64,000 bases of DNA from Lineus longissimus (taxonomy: Eukaryota > Nemertea > Pilidiophora > Heteronemertea > Lineidae): contig NC_088316.1 of the NCBI RefSeq assembly GCF_910592395.1, positions 1,674,001 to 1,738,000 on the forward strand, written 5' to 3'. Below, piece after piece: positions 27,601-36,503 of this stretch. The notes under the pieces were generated by a model. It searched no databases. It had not been told where the DNA came from and was given only the letters and a program-made list of their open reading frames with translations. Position 1 is the stretch's first letter. The number at the start of each line of letters is the position of its first letter. A program made the translations under genes and the position numbers.

Positions 27601-30600
27601 ACTATACATACTTTGAATTAAGAATTAAACATCGATTCAGTGCAACTGGTCAGATACATGTTTCTGATAGAGAAATTCTCAATCTTTTTATTTTACAAAA
27701 TCAATCAATTTTAGTTTAAGTCAATATCCGTATCTTCAGATATTCTGAATTTAAGACAAAATTTGGAAATAATTTCATTAAAAATAATTAAAGTTCTATA
27801 ATTTTGGGGTTTTTTTAAGACAAAGTCAGCAACTTCAGGAAAGTGAACGGACGCTGCTCTAAACATCCTACTAAAGTAACACAGAATGATATCTCGCTCG
27901 CTACGTGTAAATCGATTTGCACTGACATGATCGACTGTGCAGTATTCGAATACAGTGCGAGACACAGGAAATGTGAGATCAAGCACATGATATGCACTGA
28001 TGCGCAACTCACTGAAAAGACAACGCCTTGGTTGTACGCCCAGTACATCAAAACCCGTAAGTTTTGGCAAGGTTTGAAAGAGTCTCTTCGCTGTGAAACA
28101 TACTTCTGAAATGGTGCATTATTTCAGTCAATAAAGTTTGTTACATGTTCATTGGCTGCACCACAGCTTCTTGATGAAGTGAGGTCTGATTTACAGTGCA
28201 TAGTGATAGAAATAAGGAGGTAGGGTATATGGATAGGATCATCCATAAAAGGCCAATTTTAACACGGAAGCTACTGCTGGTAATCTACTTAGCTGCCCAA
28301 CCTGCCTTGTGGACACCAACAATTCACAAGTTTGCTCAAGCAAAATGGAATCATACCAAATGATACTTTTTCGTAAATGGTTCTTTCCTAAGGTCTGTTG
28401 CGGAGAAGCAGAATTTGGGGCTTCTGGTTGGTATACCACAGAATGTTTTTGAAAATACCCCAGCTTTAAAAGAGGTTGTGATTGGGCATCCTGAGTCAAA
28501 TGTAAATTCATTTTTCAGCTTATATTGACCCGAGAGTTGGTGAGTGGCTTTTCATCTAACATTTGTAATAATTGCTGAATAATGGTCGCAATAGATATTT
28601 ATAAGTTTATGGTCTCGTGCATGGCGTTTTTGAAGGAAGCGATTTTCTTGAAGAAATAGATGTTATGAAATACTCCAAGCATATTGAGGCAAATTTCATT
28701 CCGGGCGCTTTCCAGTCAAGCGCCAAATGACTGATGGCCATATCTGAACTGTGAAACGGCCAAATTTTCTTGACATGACCATTCAATAGAAGGCGCTAGA
28801 AAGTGCTCAGTTGTGTTATTCATTGTGTCCTGATATTGAAAATCATGACGTACATTTTCTGAAATTGTCTTAAAAACAGTTCTTAGCGAGACATTTTCTT
28901 CGTTCATCAGGGAGACAGTGTGAATATGAAGCTATGCAGCATCGCTACTGTGACATCGCCCCCGGGACTGACCGAAGGCAGGATCTGGGCGAAGACGCCT
29001 GCAAAACTGAATGTAATAACATCATTGACTGCCTGGGTTACACAATGGGTGGAGCAATATGTTACATTCAGCGTGGAAACTGTACTACCCAGTGGAAGCA
29101 TGTCGGTAATGCCATGTTCAAGAACTATCTCAAAAAAGGTATGAGTTGAATTTGAAAGTATTACTGATTGGCTCACCAAAAGGGGTGCTTGTTTTGGCTC
29201 TGGTCCTACGAGCCTTGAGTATAGATGTAGAACAAAGAATTCTAAACTATCAAACGATTATAAAAATTAAGTAAAGGTACCGTAAGTACTAAACATAGGT
29301 ATTCAACAACATGTAATTTTACTTACAAATTTCGTCCTGTTGCGTAGAAATGATTGTCGATTGAATGTAATTTTTCTCTTGCTGCTGACAAATATAAAGC
29401 ATTTTAGTAGATATGTTTGTTTGAAAAATACTTTTAGCTTTTTAATAGATATGTTATACGAAGTCTTTTCACAAAGTTCGTATTTCGAGAAGTGTGTATA
29501 GACGTCATGTCCTCATTTCTCAAATCTTACATTTTGGACTGAACTTCTTTGCCCTTTCAGATGGAAGGAGTTGCCCAATTAAACAAGGTAAGCCATAAAT
29601 ACTAAAATTTAAATTTAAAAAAACTAAATTTTAATTTTTTAATTTTTTAATTTTTAATTTTAAATTTTATAACTTTCAAAAAATATTGTTTTTTTTTTAA
29701 AGGTAAGCAGTATTGTGTCAATTCTCGTGAGGGAAAGGGCCCGTGTTCACGCTAACACTGTAATGACAACAACAATATCTTCTGATAACACAGCAAAAGC
29801 AATATACTGTTGTAATAAGCATCAGTATATTGTGGTTTTTTTCTTCTTTTTACTGATCTAAGCAACGGATCATATTAACTTTTCATCGTATAAGTTTGTT
29901 GATATTGTAGACTTTCAAATTGCTGTTTTTTGTACATCAATTTTTTCAAATACCTTTTTGATGATATCGAATTGTTGGCAACATCATCCTTTCTATAAGT
30001 TGTATGTATGTCAACTATTGCTTGATATTATTTTTGACATGTTTTGTAATAACATCTTTATCATAAAAATACTAAAGATCTCTTGTATTTATTATACTAT
30101 GAATAACTTGAGCAGTTTTGATATTACCAGAATCTGGCTAAGTCACACCAGTGAGCAGGTCTGATAAGTCTTTTTTTTTCAGTTTCCGTCTGTGAGTTTG
30201 AGCACGCCCATACAAGGTGTCAAGGACATACGTACGTCCAAATCAATAGTATCCTAGTCCTTACATGCAAGGTCGAGTGCTCGAGGTAGGTTCTGGGAGA
30301 AGAGAGTTGTTGTCTCATTTTTGCCTACAATGTGGTCGATTTCTAATTCTAATCTTTTTGATTTGATAGATTGTGTTCCCATCATCAGTCCCAAAGATTT
30401 TTGGTTTTGAAAATTTTTCAGAATTTTGAACTTATGAAAAAATTCAACTCTGAAAGATGAAAAAAATTTCTAAGTCAAAATATTGTTTTCACTTGTTTGT
30501 TATGAATAAATGCAGGCCTTATACCCCTCAAAATGAACTACTCTTTCGTCTGTTTCTTTTGTGTCGTCATTTCCTCCTCAAGTAAGCACGTATTTTTCTT

Positions 30601-33600
30601 AGGCAAACCGATACCTTTACCCACCGTGAAAAACACATTTTGATTAAGCGCAATATTTTCTCATTGATTCCAGGTCAAGGTTTTGCCTTGGTTTCCATTA
30701 CAAAGACTCGAATTGTTATCTTAAAGATATCACTTGCGAGAAAGGGGAACTAAATGACATGGCGGCCGACTGGACTTACCATCAATTTACCAAGAAAGGT
30801 GATTATGATCAATGAAAGGAAACTAGTGAGGAAGGAGATTTTCAATAGCAAATGTTGAGCCTACACTCTAAGAAATAAAGGGTTTTCGGCTTTTGAAAAA
30901 CCTTCAATGGTTTGTTGGTCGAAACACCTTTATGGAAAGAAGCTCAAAAGCCTTTATTTCTAAGTTCGAGGCTCGCGGGTATTCTCGTTCCAATGCGGCA
31001 AGTCGGTTATAGTCGCCAGCTAGATAAATATAATGTACAAACTGCCTTCTCGTGCCCGATCAGGCACCTGGCACTAGGGACAGGAGTTTGGAAGTAAAGT
31101 TTGTCTCATACCAATTCGCGATGGTTTGCCCTTAATAAACAAACTTTCCTTTGGAAATCGTTACTTATTTGCTTTCATATACACGACCTAATAATTCTAT
31201 GTGTTGAGAAGAGTAAACATTCACAAAATGTGTGTTGTCTTTATTGTTGTAACTTATCCGAGACAAATATTTTGAAATTTTCGGATTCAGATCCATCATC
31301 GTGTCCAGTTGGTGAGTATAGATAACTTTTAGTCAATAGGCTTTTTAAATGCAGTTTTGTGTTTTTGCTAGAATGAAGCTAAAACGAAGTATTCACAGCA
31401 AAAAGTTAATGCTTCGTCCAAGATGTTGGTGACGATGCCGCAATAAACACTTCTTCTTCTTCCTCTTCTCAAATATACTCGGGGAGGACATTACGAGTGT
31501 ATAAATATCGATAGTTCTACTTTAAAACAAATCCACATGATTCCTTCACCTCGTACACTCATTTCTCAAGAGCAGTTTTTTTCGATCATATTCAGAAGAC
31601 GCTTCCTCCTAATAAAGGTTTATTGTCCTCATGTGAAGTCCTGCACATTATACTTCACTGATATTTTTACTGATCCTTCAAGCGAGACGTTTTGTTTCAA
31701 CTTTAAGATACAGTAGATCCTCTCTATTAAGGACAAACTCGGGACTGACAAGCGCTGTCCTTATTAGAGAGGTGTCCTGATTATGGAGGTCAAATTGAAT
31801 GGAAACTACCACTTTGGGACCAAAACTAGTGTCCCTAATAGAGAGGGGTTCGCTAAGTGAAGTTCCACTGTATTTCTATCAAAACAATCCAAATTAATTT
31901 TCAGCCAAAGTTTGTAAGTTCACCACGGCAAATGGCTATATGGCCAGCGGATATCACATAGCTGTCTGGGACCACCTTTCCTTCGATGCATGTCGGAATG
32001 AGGCGATCAGGCGTCCGAACAGCCCAACTTATCGTTACACAGGAACTATGTGCCACCTGACGCGAGGAATTGTGCCCCCTGAACAGCTAACCAAGGGTTC
32101 CAAGATACATGTCGTGATCTACAAAACTGGTAAGCCCCATATAGTAGCCCATTAAAATAGGCTTCGATCCGCTGAGCTATACATTGAGCCTCTGCGCGGC
32201 CTCGAAAAGGCCATACGCAATTTAACCTACTGCGCAGCACCTGCTCAGACGGAGGCGCCACGGATCTGTAATGTATTTACTATTTTTGTATTTACTATCT
32301 ACTGTTTTTCATGATAGCTGTTGGGATGATGGCCAGACTTTCTAGGGAAACGGTCTTTACTGAAGTCATTTTTCTTCTTCTTCAGATTTCTATTGTTCAG
32401 AATTGGAAGGACGTGAGTTTTCTGAATTTTTATTTGAGTCACGCAGATTGTAGGCCTACATTGAATTAAAACTCATATCGACCATAGATTCCGATCTTAC
32501 AATACATTCTTTTGCTACCGAGAGATTTTCTCCGGGGAAAATATATCCTATTACACCAAAAGGGTCAATTAAAGCTCACTGGTAAATACAAGTGTGGAGT
32601 CGGCTTACAATGATACGAAAACCAGAAGGTTCATTCGAGATTCGAAATTAAAATTCAAAACTGGTAACGCTACTCTGGACTTTAAGTAGCTTTTGCATGC
32701 CGATCTACCGTGGTTGTGCGTATTATCCATCCTTTAAGGATGAGACTTTAGGATTGATGTTCCAGGCCAGTAAGTCGGCATGAGTTTTTGTCGAACCGAC
32801 AACTAAGAAAAATGGCTTGTGTGCACAAAGGGCCGAAGATGGGGACGTGATTTTGGCCAAAAAGGGCTCAGTCTGGGCCTGGTGTAACTCCTCTACTTTT
32901 TCGGAGTCCCACATCATTCCTATTATAGACTCAATCATGTCTGATACTTAGCATTTTGCCAATGGGGTAGCGCAATGAAGGGGGCGGGGGCACTTTATGT
33001 TAAAGCTTGGTGAGTAGGGCAAGTCCTTTTTGCTTTCAGAGGAACCACCCTGTGAATACACACGGCAAAACGGTTACTGCAAAGCGGATAAACACCTCGC
33101 AGTATACACTCTTATTTCCCTGGACTCATGTAAACGGGAATGCGACAGCCGTCTCACCTGTTTAGGCTTCAGACACACTGCAAACAGACACTGTTATCTC
33201 TTCAACAAGCTCTGCCCGGTGAGCACACTCACATCCCCCTCGGAGCCATGGACTAACAACCAATACGTCAAACCAGGTACGTCGAAACTAGGCTATTGAC
33301 TGTTGAAGTCACAATAGAATTCAATTTCCATAACTTCTATCAAATACATATTTAATCTAACAAATACATTTTTGACCAAATATTGTGGTAGGCATAATTT
33401 CATTTTTTTGTGAATTACTAACATGTAATATTTAACGTTTTAGGTTTTTGATGTCTCCATCTCCAATTAATCAATTAATCGATTATTTCTTTTTCATTCT
33501 AGAATCCTGTCCGCCCAAGAAAGGTAAGCATGAGTGGCCAATAGTATGAGTATGCCAAATGCCATAAACAGAAACTAAAACCGAAGGCTTTACAAACAAA

Positions 33601-36503
33601 GATTTTTTCTAACCTGCTAAAGACAATAAATTTACGTCTGACCCTTTGCTTAGTCTTATTTCAAATCTATTGTGTAGTTGGCTTATTTTGTGTCTTATTG
33701 GTTTTCAATGAAAGACAACATTGTAAAAAAAAGAAGAATTCCCCCCCCCCCCTCGGTCATCTAAGAGGAGCTCCTGCATATAGGGCCTAGGCCCTTTGAC
33801 ATATTGACCAAACAGGGACTTTCAGCCACTTGTCGCAAATAAAAGGCGATAAAAATCTGACAAAGTACTAAGCTGAAGTTAATAATTCTCATCATTTATT
33901 TGCAGTCAAGGTTTGTGAATTTACCTTGAAATTGGCCCACTGCAGTGTAAGACCAACACTGACCTTCTCCAACTTGTCATTGCTGGCGTGTAAGGTCATC
34001 TGTTCTTCGAGGTACAACTGCTTAAGCTTTCAGTACAACGATCACAAGTGCCTTATCTTTGCCAATGAATGCCCTGCCGCAAGCCTCAGCCACATCGGAA
34101 TTCGAGGTTTCAACTACTATACCAGGGACACGTGTAAGTCACATACAAGGAGTAAACACTTTTATCCCAGGTGTTAACAATTCGATTAGAACTCTTGACA
34201 AGCGTTGAGTTACCGTAAGAAGATCAAAAGTTAACACTTCTTTATCTTGGATCTTATAGTGTTAACTCATAGTTAACTCTGAGTTGACCTAAATACCAGG
34301 AGTTATTGAGGCGTATTACAAATTGCAACACACTAAAACTTTACGGGTTAACTCCGAGTGAAACCGTTTTGAGGTCAACTTCAAGAGTGTCAGAGTGCCA
34401 TTGTTGGACAAATACATTATTATATATCAATTATCAAAAAAATCTCCTGAGCTAGAGTATGGCCACAAGTACATTTAATCTCTTGGTGATTTGAGACAAG
34501 TATATTAAGCGACTGGCCTAAAAATAATTTTTGGAATATCAATCCAAATTCATTTAACATCAGGTCGAGTAACGTTTCCTCATGACGTCTTTCTTCAAAA
34601 CCATTGCTTCCAAGTACACGCATGCTAAATCTTGAAAAGAAAGGTTATTCCATATTTATCTTACTTTTATATTTATTTCCAAAGAACATCATCTCATCTT
34701 TATCTCAATTTGCCTGTTATGTTTTACAGTTGTGTGCACTGGGGATTATTCGGGTAAGTTGAAACTTTTAATTTACAGTTTACATATAAAGGCTGTCTGC
34801 AAAACAACAAGTTTACATTTCGGAATTTGTAAACCTAGAGAACCCCGAGAAACAAATATCGTACTGAATAACATTCAGAATTTCTTTAAAAACCTTCAAA
34901 TAAGCCAATTGAAGACAAAATTATTTTATTAGTACGCGATTTCCACTAATGCATAACTAATCGTGATGATTACGTGTGCAGTTGTTCGGGCAGGCAGCAG
35001 GGGTAACGGCGTATCATGTATCATCTCCCGTCACCCCTTCCATTTGCCAGATTAACTGCGAATACAACAACCAAAGTTAGTTATGCAGGAGGGATATCGC
35101 GTACGAATAAAATAATTGTCTTTGATCAGACGCCGTGATAACTTGTTCGTCGGTATATTTCGTTGTAGCACCAAAATTCGAGCTCTCCTTTGGCTATTGT
35201 TCGACACATACAAAGATAATGCGTTCGAGTTTTACTCTTGACGCGTGTATGGCTGAATGTGGCCAGACTCCCGACTGTTACGCAATCCAGTTCGATGGGG
35301 AGACCACTTGTCGAATCAAAAATGCCTCCTGTAATGCAACTACTGATTGGAATGCTGACTTAAAGGGAAGCAGGTCGCACAGGCATTATAGAGTAACAGG
35401 TAGGGTTTGGTGGCGGTTTTCTTGAAGATGTAATGGTCATGAACTTAATCTATGATAAAAAAAGTCGAAGGATACGCAGAACGATTGCTTAAAGGGAACC
35501 ATTTATTTTCTGTTTGGCTTCGCTAACATGTGACGAGAAACATCTCAAATGTATATTTTCGACGCATCTGATTACGTCATTATTTGAAAGACTCTTGTGA
35601 TTGCGTATTCAGTGATGAAGCAGGTCTAATTTAAGTCGCCATCTTTACTTCTTTCGGTCGCTCCAATCACAGTAAATTAAGCATTTATATGAAATGAGGA
35701 CAAGATTGGACGCGAGTGTTGGGACTTCATGTGATCTTGAAATTCGCAGTCAAGTAAAATACTGTTAGATGAAACTGAACGCGACGTTGTTGATGTTAAC
35801 GTACACGTACATGTAACCTTATGTTTTCAGAGGCCCCTACAACGGTGGCCCCTATAACGGGGGAGGCCCCAGGTAGGATTGTTTCCCATTTATCTAATTT
35901 GTGTACCTGGTAGAATAGCTTGAAAGATTTGTTTTGGGGTCAATCGGCAGTCATGGTTATCTGAACTCATGGAATTTGCGATTAATACATTTGATAAAGA
36001 TGCTGATTTCTAATGTGAGAGGACCAGTGGTTTTAAGAACAAGTTACTGATCTGTGTCACTGCAAACATACTCGGACACCGTATAGATAGTAAAAAATCT
36101 GATTTATTTGTAGCCAAGGAGATCCGTTATTATCATCCGTCAGACCACATTTTCAATGTCTCTTGATAACACTGGCTTTTTAATAAAATACAGTGCCATT
36201 GTGATTAAAATGAACTGTGTAATTTTGGTCGAGATATACATGTAGAGTGGTTGTTAACTCATGATGCTTACTTTTTCAGACCAGACCGTTTATGTGCTCC
36301 AAGAACTTCAGACGCAATATCTGCCATATAAGTCTATAGAGGGCGTGTCAGTGATTGGTTGCATCAACGAATGCAGCAGAGACAAGAATTGTACATTTGT
36401 GGAAAGTTTCGAGGACGCGACGCTTTGTAACTTGTATCCAAATGATACCAAATCCCTCTCGCGAAATCGGACACTGTGGGTATATAAAATAGGTGGAGTT
36501 TAG
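9567..36503 (+). CDS. Giant secreted protein with 21 PAN/Apple-like domains
   Basis: I assemble 44 exons totalling 5529 nt (1842 codons plus stop). Exon 1 (9567-9666) encodes a signal peptide with the hydrophobic run FLVLLFLLVLR. Then 21 Apple-like domains follow, each in one 224-258 nt exon (domain 16 is split in two). Microexons of 15-42 nt lie between them: 12469-12489, 13449-13466, 15222-15239, 16435-16458, 17547-17561, 18488-18511, 19795-19815, 20718-20738, 22257-22271, 23242-23262, 24424-24444, 25452-25475, 26368-26385, 27411-27431, 28519-28539, 29561-29587, 31291-31311, 32386-32412, 33503-33523, 34730-34753 and 35831-35872. All junctions are phase 1 except the phase 2 intron in domain 16. 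No transmembrane segment is seen, so the product is probably extracellular. PAN/Apple domains bind proteins or carbohydrates; the ligand here is unknown. The start at 9567 is the first ATG of the exon after an acceptor at 9564, so an upstream untranslated exon is likely. Confidence 0.88.
9845..10050. repeat. Copy of the 'tgtgaccc..gcatgtcgc' repeat family
   Basis: Starts 'atttgtgacccagcacggca' and matches the left arm of the inverted-repeat element at 21692-21889. Lies in intron 1 of the Apple-domain gene. Confidence 0.55.
10111..10290 (+). repeat. tRNA-Glu-derived SINE, copy 2
   Basis: The head folds like a tRNA: A-box 'tggttcaacggttagaatgc', anticodon arm with loop CTTTCGG giving a UUC (Glu) anticodon, and T-arm 'acgggttcgactccccgt'. 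The acceptor stem does not pair well, so it is not a functional tRNA call. The body and 3' tail (cttgaaaacccc, cccgaactttacaaac) match copy 1 at 1403-1575. Confidence 0.8.
10452..10500. repeat. Short dispersed repeat ('gacaacttgggtgtg' family)
   Basis: Inverted copy of a sequence also present at 14812-14860 and at 63945-63995, with a shorter match near 52915. Common elements are a GGACAACTTGG-like start and a GACCAGGAGGATAAT-like end. Non-coding. Confidence 0.55.
11228..11500. mobile_element. Partial copy of the fold-back element at 13689-14166, with ATT-rich insertion
   Basis: Contains 'tttccctgaaaggtcggatt', 'cccaaaatagggcaata' and 'gtgaaccaaacacgcagag', all matching the larger fold-back element, interrupted by a roughly 120-bp (ATT)n-like low-complexity stretch (about 11336-11456). 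Intron 1 of the Apple-domain gene. Confidence 0.7.
11739..11978 (+). other. Apple-like domain 1
   Basis: Motif order CTFKF, TCKYEC, SGCAAI, HCYLKK. The second Cys and the Cys after the CYL motif are both missing. It is followed by two microexons before domain 2 (12469-12489 without Cys; 13449-13466 with Cys, DACPIS), the only place where two microexons are adjacent. Confidence 0.85.
12556..13310. repeat. Minisatellite of interleaved 29- and 32-nt units
   Basis: About 755 bp made of units beginning 'acccacaaacagtaccaact' (29 nt) or 'acccacaaacaccagtacaa' (32 nt), both ending 'cttccatt'. There is also a variant unit with 'gaaacccagttcaaacctct'. The variants recur in a larger order, suggesting block duplication. 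Open frames through it are an artefact. It fills the intron between the two adjacent microexons. Confidence 0.95.
13689..14166. mobile_element. Long fold-back inverted-repeat element, about 480 bp
   Basis: Left end 'actagtaggaggcttttccg' and right end read in reverse 'cactagttggaagctttttccg' match. Further in, 'tttttcctgatt', 'cctattttgggta' and the flanks around 'gaaccagagtgtgaat' also pair, making most of the element a hairpin. No coding capacity. Lies in the intron before Apple domain 2. Confidence 0.8.
14326..14562 (+). other. Apple-like domain 2
   Basis: CSFPQ, GDC, SCALLC, SDCVSYIH, ACYLKKYVC: all seven domain cysteines are present. The following microexon 15222-15239 adds an eighth (SSCVFP). 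Confidence 0.88.
15710..15943 (+). other. Apple-like domain 3
   Basis: CDYTK, GLC, ICTNEC, QCVGFSYD, KCVLQTAIC: all seven cysteines. Closing microexon 16435-16458 (SSCIRRP) carries a Cys. The exon end and splice donor are the seed of a degenerate tandem repeat that continues into the intron. Confidence 0.9.
15917..16235. repeat. Degenerate tandem repeat seeded by the 3' end of an exon
   Basis: About five diverged copies of roughly 50-65 bp. Recurring words are 'gtatgaatacaa', 'aaaactggtaggttaatgaa' and 'tttattaagga'. The first copy covers the last bases of Apple domain 3 and its GTAGGT splice donor (15944). Confidence 0.65.
17017..17256 (+). other. Apple-like domain 4
   Basis: CKYKA, ARCPG, SCMLWC, TCKSFNF, NCKLKDTVC: all seven cysteines, with the ending YQYFEKT. 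Closing microexon 17547-17561 (SVCPP) carries a Cys. Confidence 0.88.
17918..18172 (+). other. Apple-like domain 5
   Basis: The first Cys is absent (YQFQYGYC keeps only the second). ACDVEC, NCLGFEF and CWLKYYIC are intact. Closing microexon 18488-18511 (DNYAEQSQ) has no Cys. Confidence 0.88.
19111..19359 (+). other. Apple-like domain 6
   Basis: The first Cys is absent (ANFQPPVDGNC). TCKLLC, DCKSLLH and HCHLKSTIC are present; the usual GF after the fifth Cys is replaced by KSL. Closing microexon 19795-19815 (DFSLLKP) has no Cys. Confidence 0.85.
20039..20269 (+). other. Apple-like domain 7
   Basis: CTFTS and DTCKLAC, DCLGFSY, ECKLGK are present. The second and the seventh Cys are both missing (KTIVPETK at the place of the latter). 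Closing microexon 20718-20738 (DNCTYTT) carries a Cys. Confidence 0.88.
21350..21589 (+). other. Apple-like domain 8
   Basis: CKYDF, HCSGH, PCRELC, QCKGFHY, SCYLQFSTC, then QFTKK at the end. Closing microexon 22257-22271 (AGCQQ) carries a Cys. Shares CxGH and QFTK with domains 12 and 16. Confidence 0.9.
21692..21889. mobile_element. Inverted-repeat element, about 198 bp
   Basis: The left arm starts 'atttgtgacccgtcacagca' and the right arm, read on the other strand, 'aaatgtgacccatcacagca'. They pair over about 38 bp up to GCGCATGTCGC. Lies in the intron after domain 8. Confidence 0.8.
22455..22547 (+). repeat. Tandem 49-bp duplication carrying two splice acceptors
   Basis: 'ctaagttcattttccattcc' followed by AGCGC occurs twice, with AG acceptors ending at 22494 and 22543. 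Use of the first would add 49 bases and shift the reading frame of domain 9; the second keeps it. Confidence 0.85.
22544..22768 (+). other. Apple-like domain 9
   Basis: The first Cys is absent (FSFTQHFGDC). ACITNC, DCATFKL and YCYLKKRAC are present. Closing microexon 23242-23262 (LGSTSV) has no Cys. The acceptor used lies in the second copy of a 49-bp duplication. Confidence 0.87.
23604..23861 (+). other. Apple-like domain 10
   Basis: The first Cys is absent (GGFTKHNGEC). ACMVQC, RCKGFKY, YCRPQYKLC and the ending PWLYSMYFKN are present. Closing microexon 24424-24444 (RELQLPI) has no Cys. Resembles domain 14. Confidence 0.88.
24940..25170 (+). other. Apple-like domain 11
   Basis: CSYNE, ACKTNC, DCVAIHY and ICFHLK are present. 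The second and seventh Cys are missing (GYSMTG; VVTPVAS). Closing microexon 25452-25475 (PCLEQKP) carries a Cys. Confidence 0.88.
25720..25977 (+). other. Apple-like domain 12
   Basis: CNFKH, YCQGH, TCMVEC, TCKGFIF, an Asn-rich loop, YCYFQDAVC and the ending QFTKE. Closing microexon 26368-26385 (GPNCPQ) carries a Cys. Confidence 0.9.
26603..26830 (+). other. Apple-like domain 13
   Basis: The first Cys is absent (FLVAKEFGNC). TCKTEC, LCLGFLT and CYMRKVNC are present. Closing microexon 27411-27431 (GPGTISQ) has no Cys. Confidence 0.87.
26971..27215. mobile_element. Copy of the 'ccggtaacacgacc' transposon family
   Basis: Begins TACAGTGGAACCCCGG and continues into the segment around 'ttctgaaatattttcaaagc' that is shared with 38870-38965. 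Related, in the opposite orientation, to 38855-39099. Lies in the intron after domain 13. A partial second copy of the inner segment follows at about 27225-27310. Confidence 0.7.
27820..28056 (+). other. Apple-like domain 14
   Basis: The first Cys is absent (NFRKVNGRC). TCKSIC, DCAVFEY, KCEIKHMIC and the ending PWLYAQYIKT are present. Closing microexon 28519-28539 (YIDPRV) has no Cys. Confidence 0.88.
28911..29138 (+). other. Apple-like domain 15
   Basis: CEYEA, RYC, ACKTEC, DCLGYTM, ICYIQRGNC: all seven cysteines. Closing microexon 29561-29587 (DGRSCPIKQ) carries a Cys. Confidence 0.9.
30183..30798 (+). other. Apple-like domain 16 (two exons, 30183-30285 and 30674-30798)
   Basis: The first exon gives CEFEH, RCQGH, TCKVEC. 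The second gives FCLGFHYK, NCYLKDITC and the ending QFTKK. They join in phase 2 within the codon after CS, between the fourth and fifth Cys. All seven cysteines are present and closing microexon 31291-31311 (DPSSCPV) adds the eighth. Confidence 0.88.
30862..30966. mobile_element. Short inverted-repeat element, family of 53957-54132
   Basis: Ends pair: 'agaaataaagggttttcggc' on the left and 'agaaataaaggcttttgagc' read in reverse from the right, around a centre with 'ggtcgaaacacc'. Related partial copies lie near 6082 and 44445. Confidence 0.7.
31711..31870. mobile_element. Short element with CAGTAGATCC / CAGTGGAACT ends, TA-flanked
   Basis: About 160 bp flanked by TA on both sides. The left end is CAGTAGATCCTCTCTATTA and the right end in reverse is CAGTGGAACTTC, followed by CCCCTCTCTATTA. 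Structure and TA duplication fit a Tc1/pogo-like non-autonomous element. A fragment related to it lies at 54183-54272. Confidence 0.7.
31905..32129 (+). other. Apple-like domain 17 (divergent)
   Basis: CKFTT, ACRNE and MCHLTR remain, but the second, fourth, fifth and seventh Cys are all lost, leaving the first, third and sixth. Closing microexon 32386-32412 (DFYCSELEG) has a Cys. The phase and reading frame are intact, so it is divergent rather than a broken exon. Confidence 0.85.
33040..33276 (+). other. Apple-like domain 18
   Basis: CEYTR, GYC, SCKREC, TCLGFRH, HCYLFNKLC: all seven cysteines. Closing microexon 33503-33523 (ESCPPKK) carries a Cys. Confidence 0.9.
33906..34133 (+). other. 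Apple-like domain 19
   Basis: CEFTL, HCSV, ACKVIC, NCLSFQY, KCLIFANEC: all seven cysteines. Closing microexon 34730-34753 (VCTGDYS) carries a Cys. Confidence 0.9.
35169..35399 (+). other. Apple-like domain 20
   Basis: The first Cys is absent (KFELSFGYC). ACMAEC, DCYAIQF and TCRIKNASC are present. It is followed by a longer Thr/Pro-rich exon at 35831-35872 (APTTVAPITGEAP), mucin-like and without Cys. Confidence 0.88.
36280..36503 (+). other. Apple-like domain 21 and stop codon
   Basis: The last exon keeps only the inner four cysteines (GCINEC, NCTFVE, LCNLYP) and lacks the first, second and seventh. It ends WVYKIGGV and TAG at 36501-36503, with no membrane anchor or other tail domain. Confidence 0.87.

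Noticed and set aside
34130-34400. Cluster of 'gttaacac' and 'gagttaac' words in an intron.
   Set aside because: Too irregular to call an inverted repeat or a regulatory array from sight alone.
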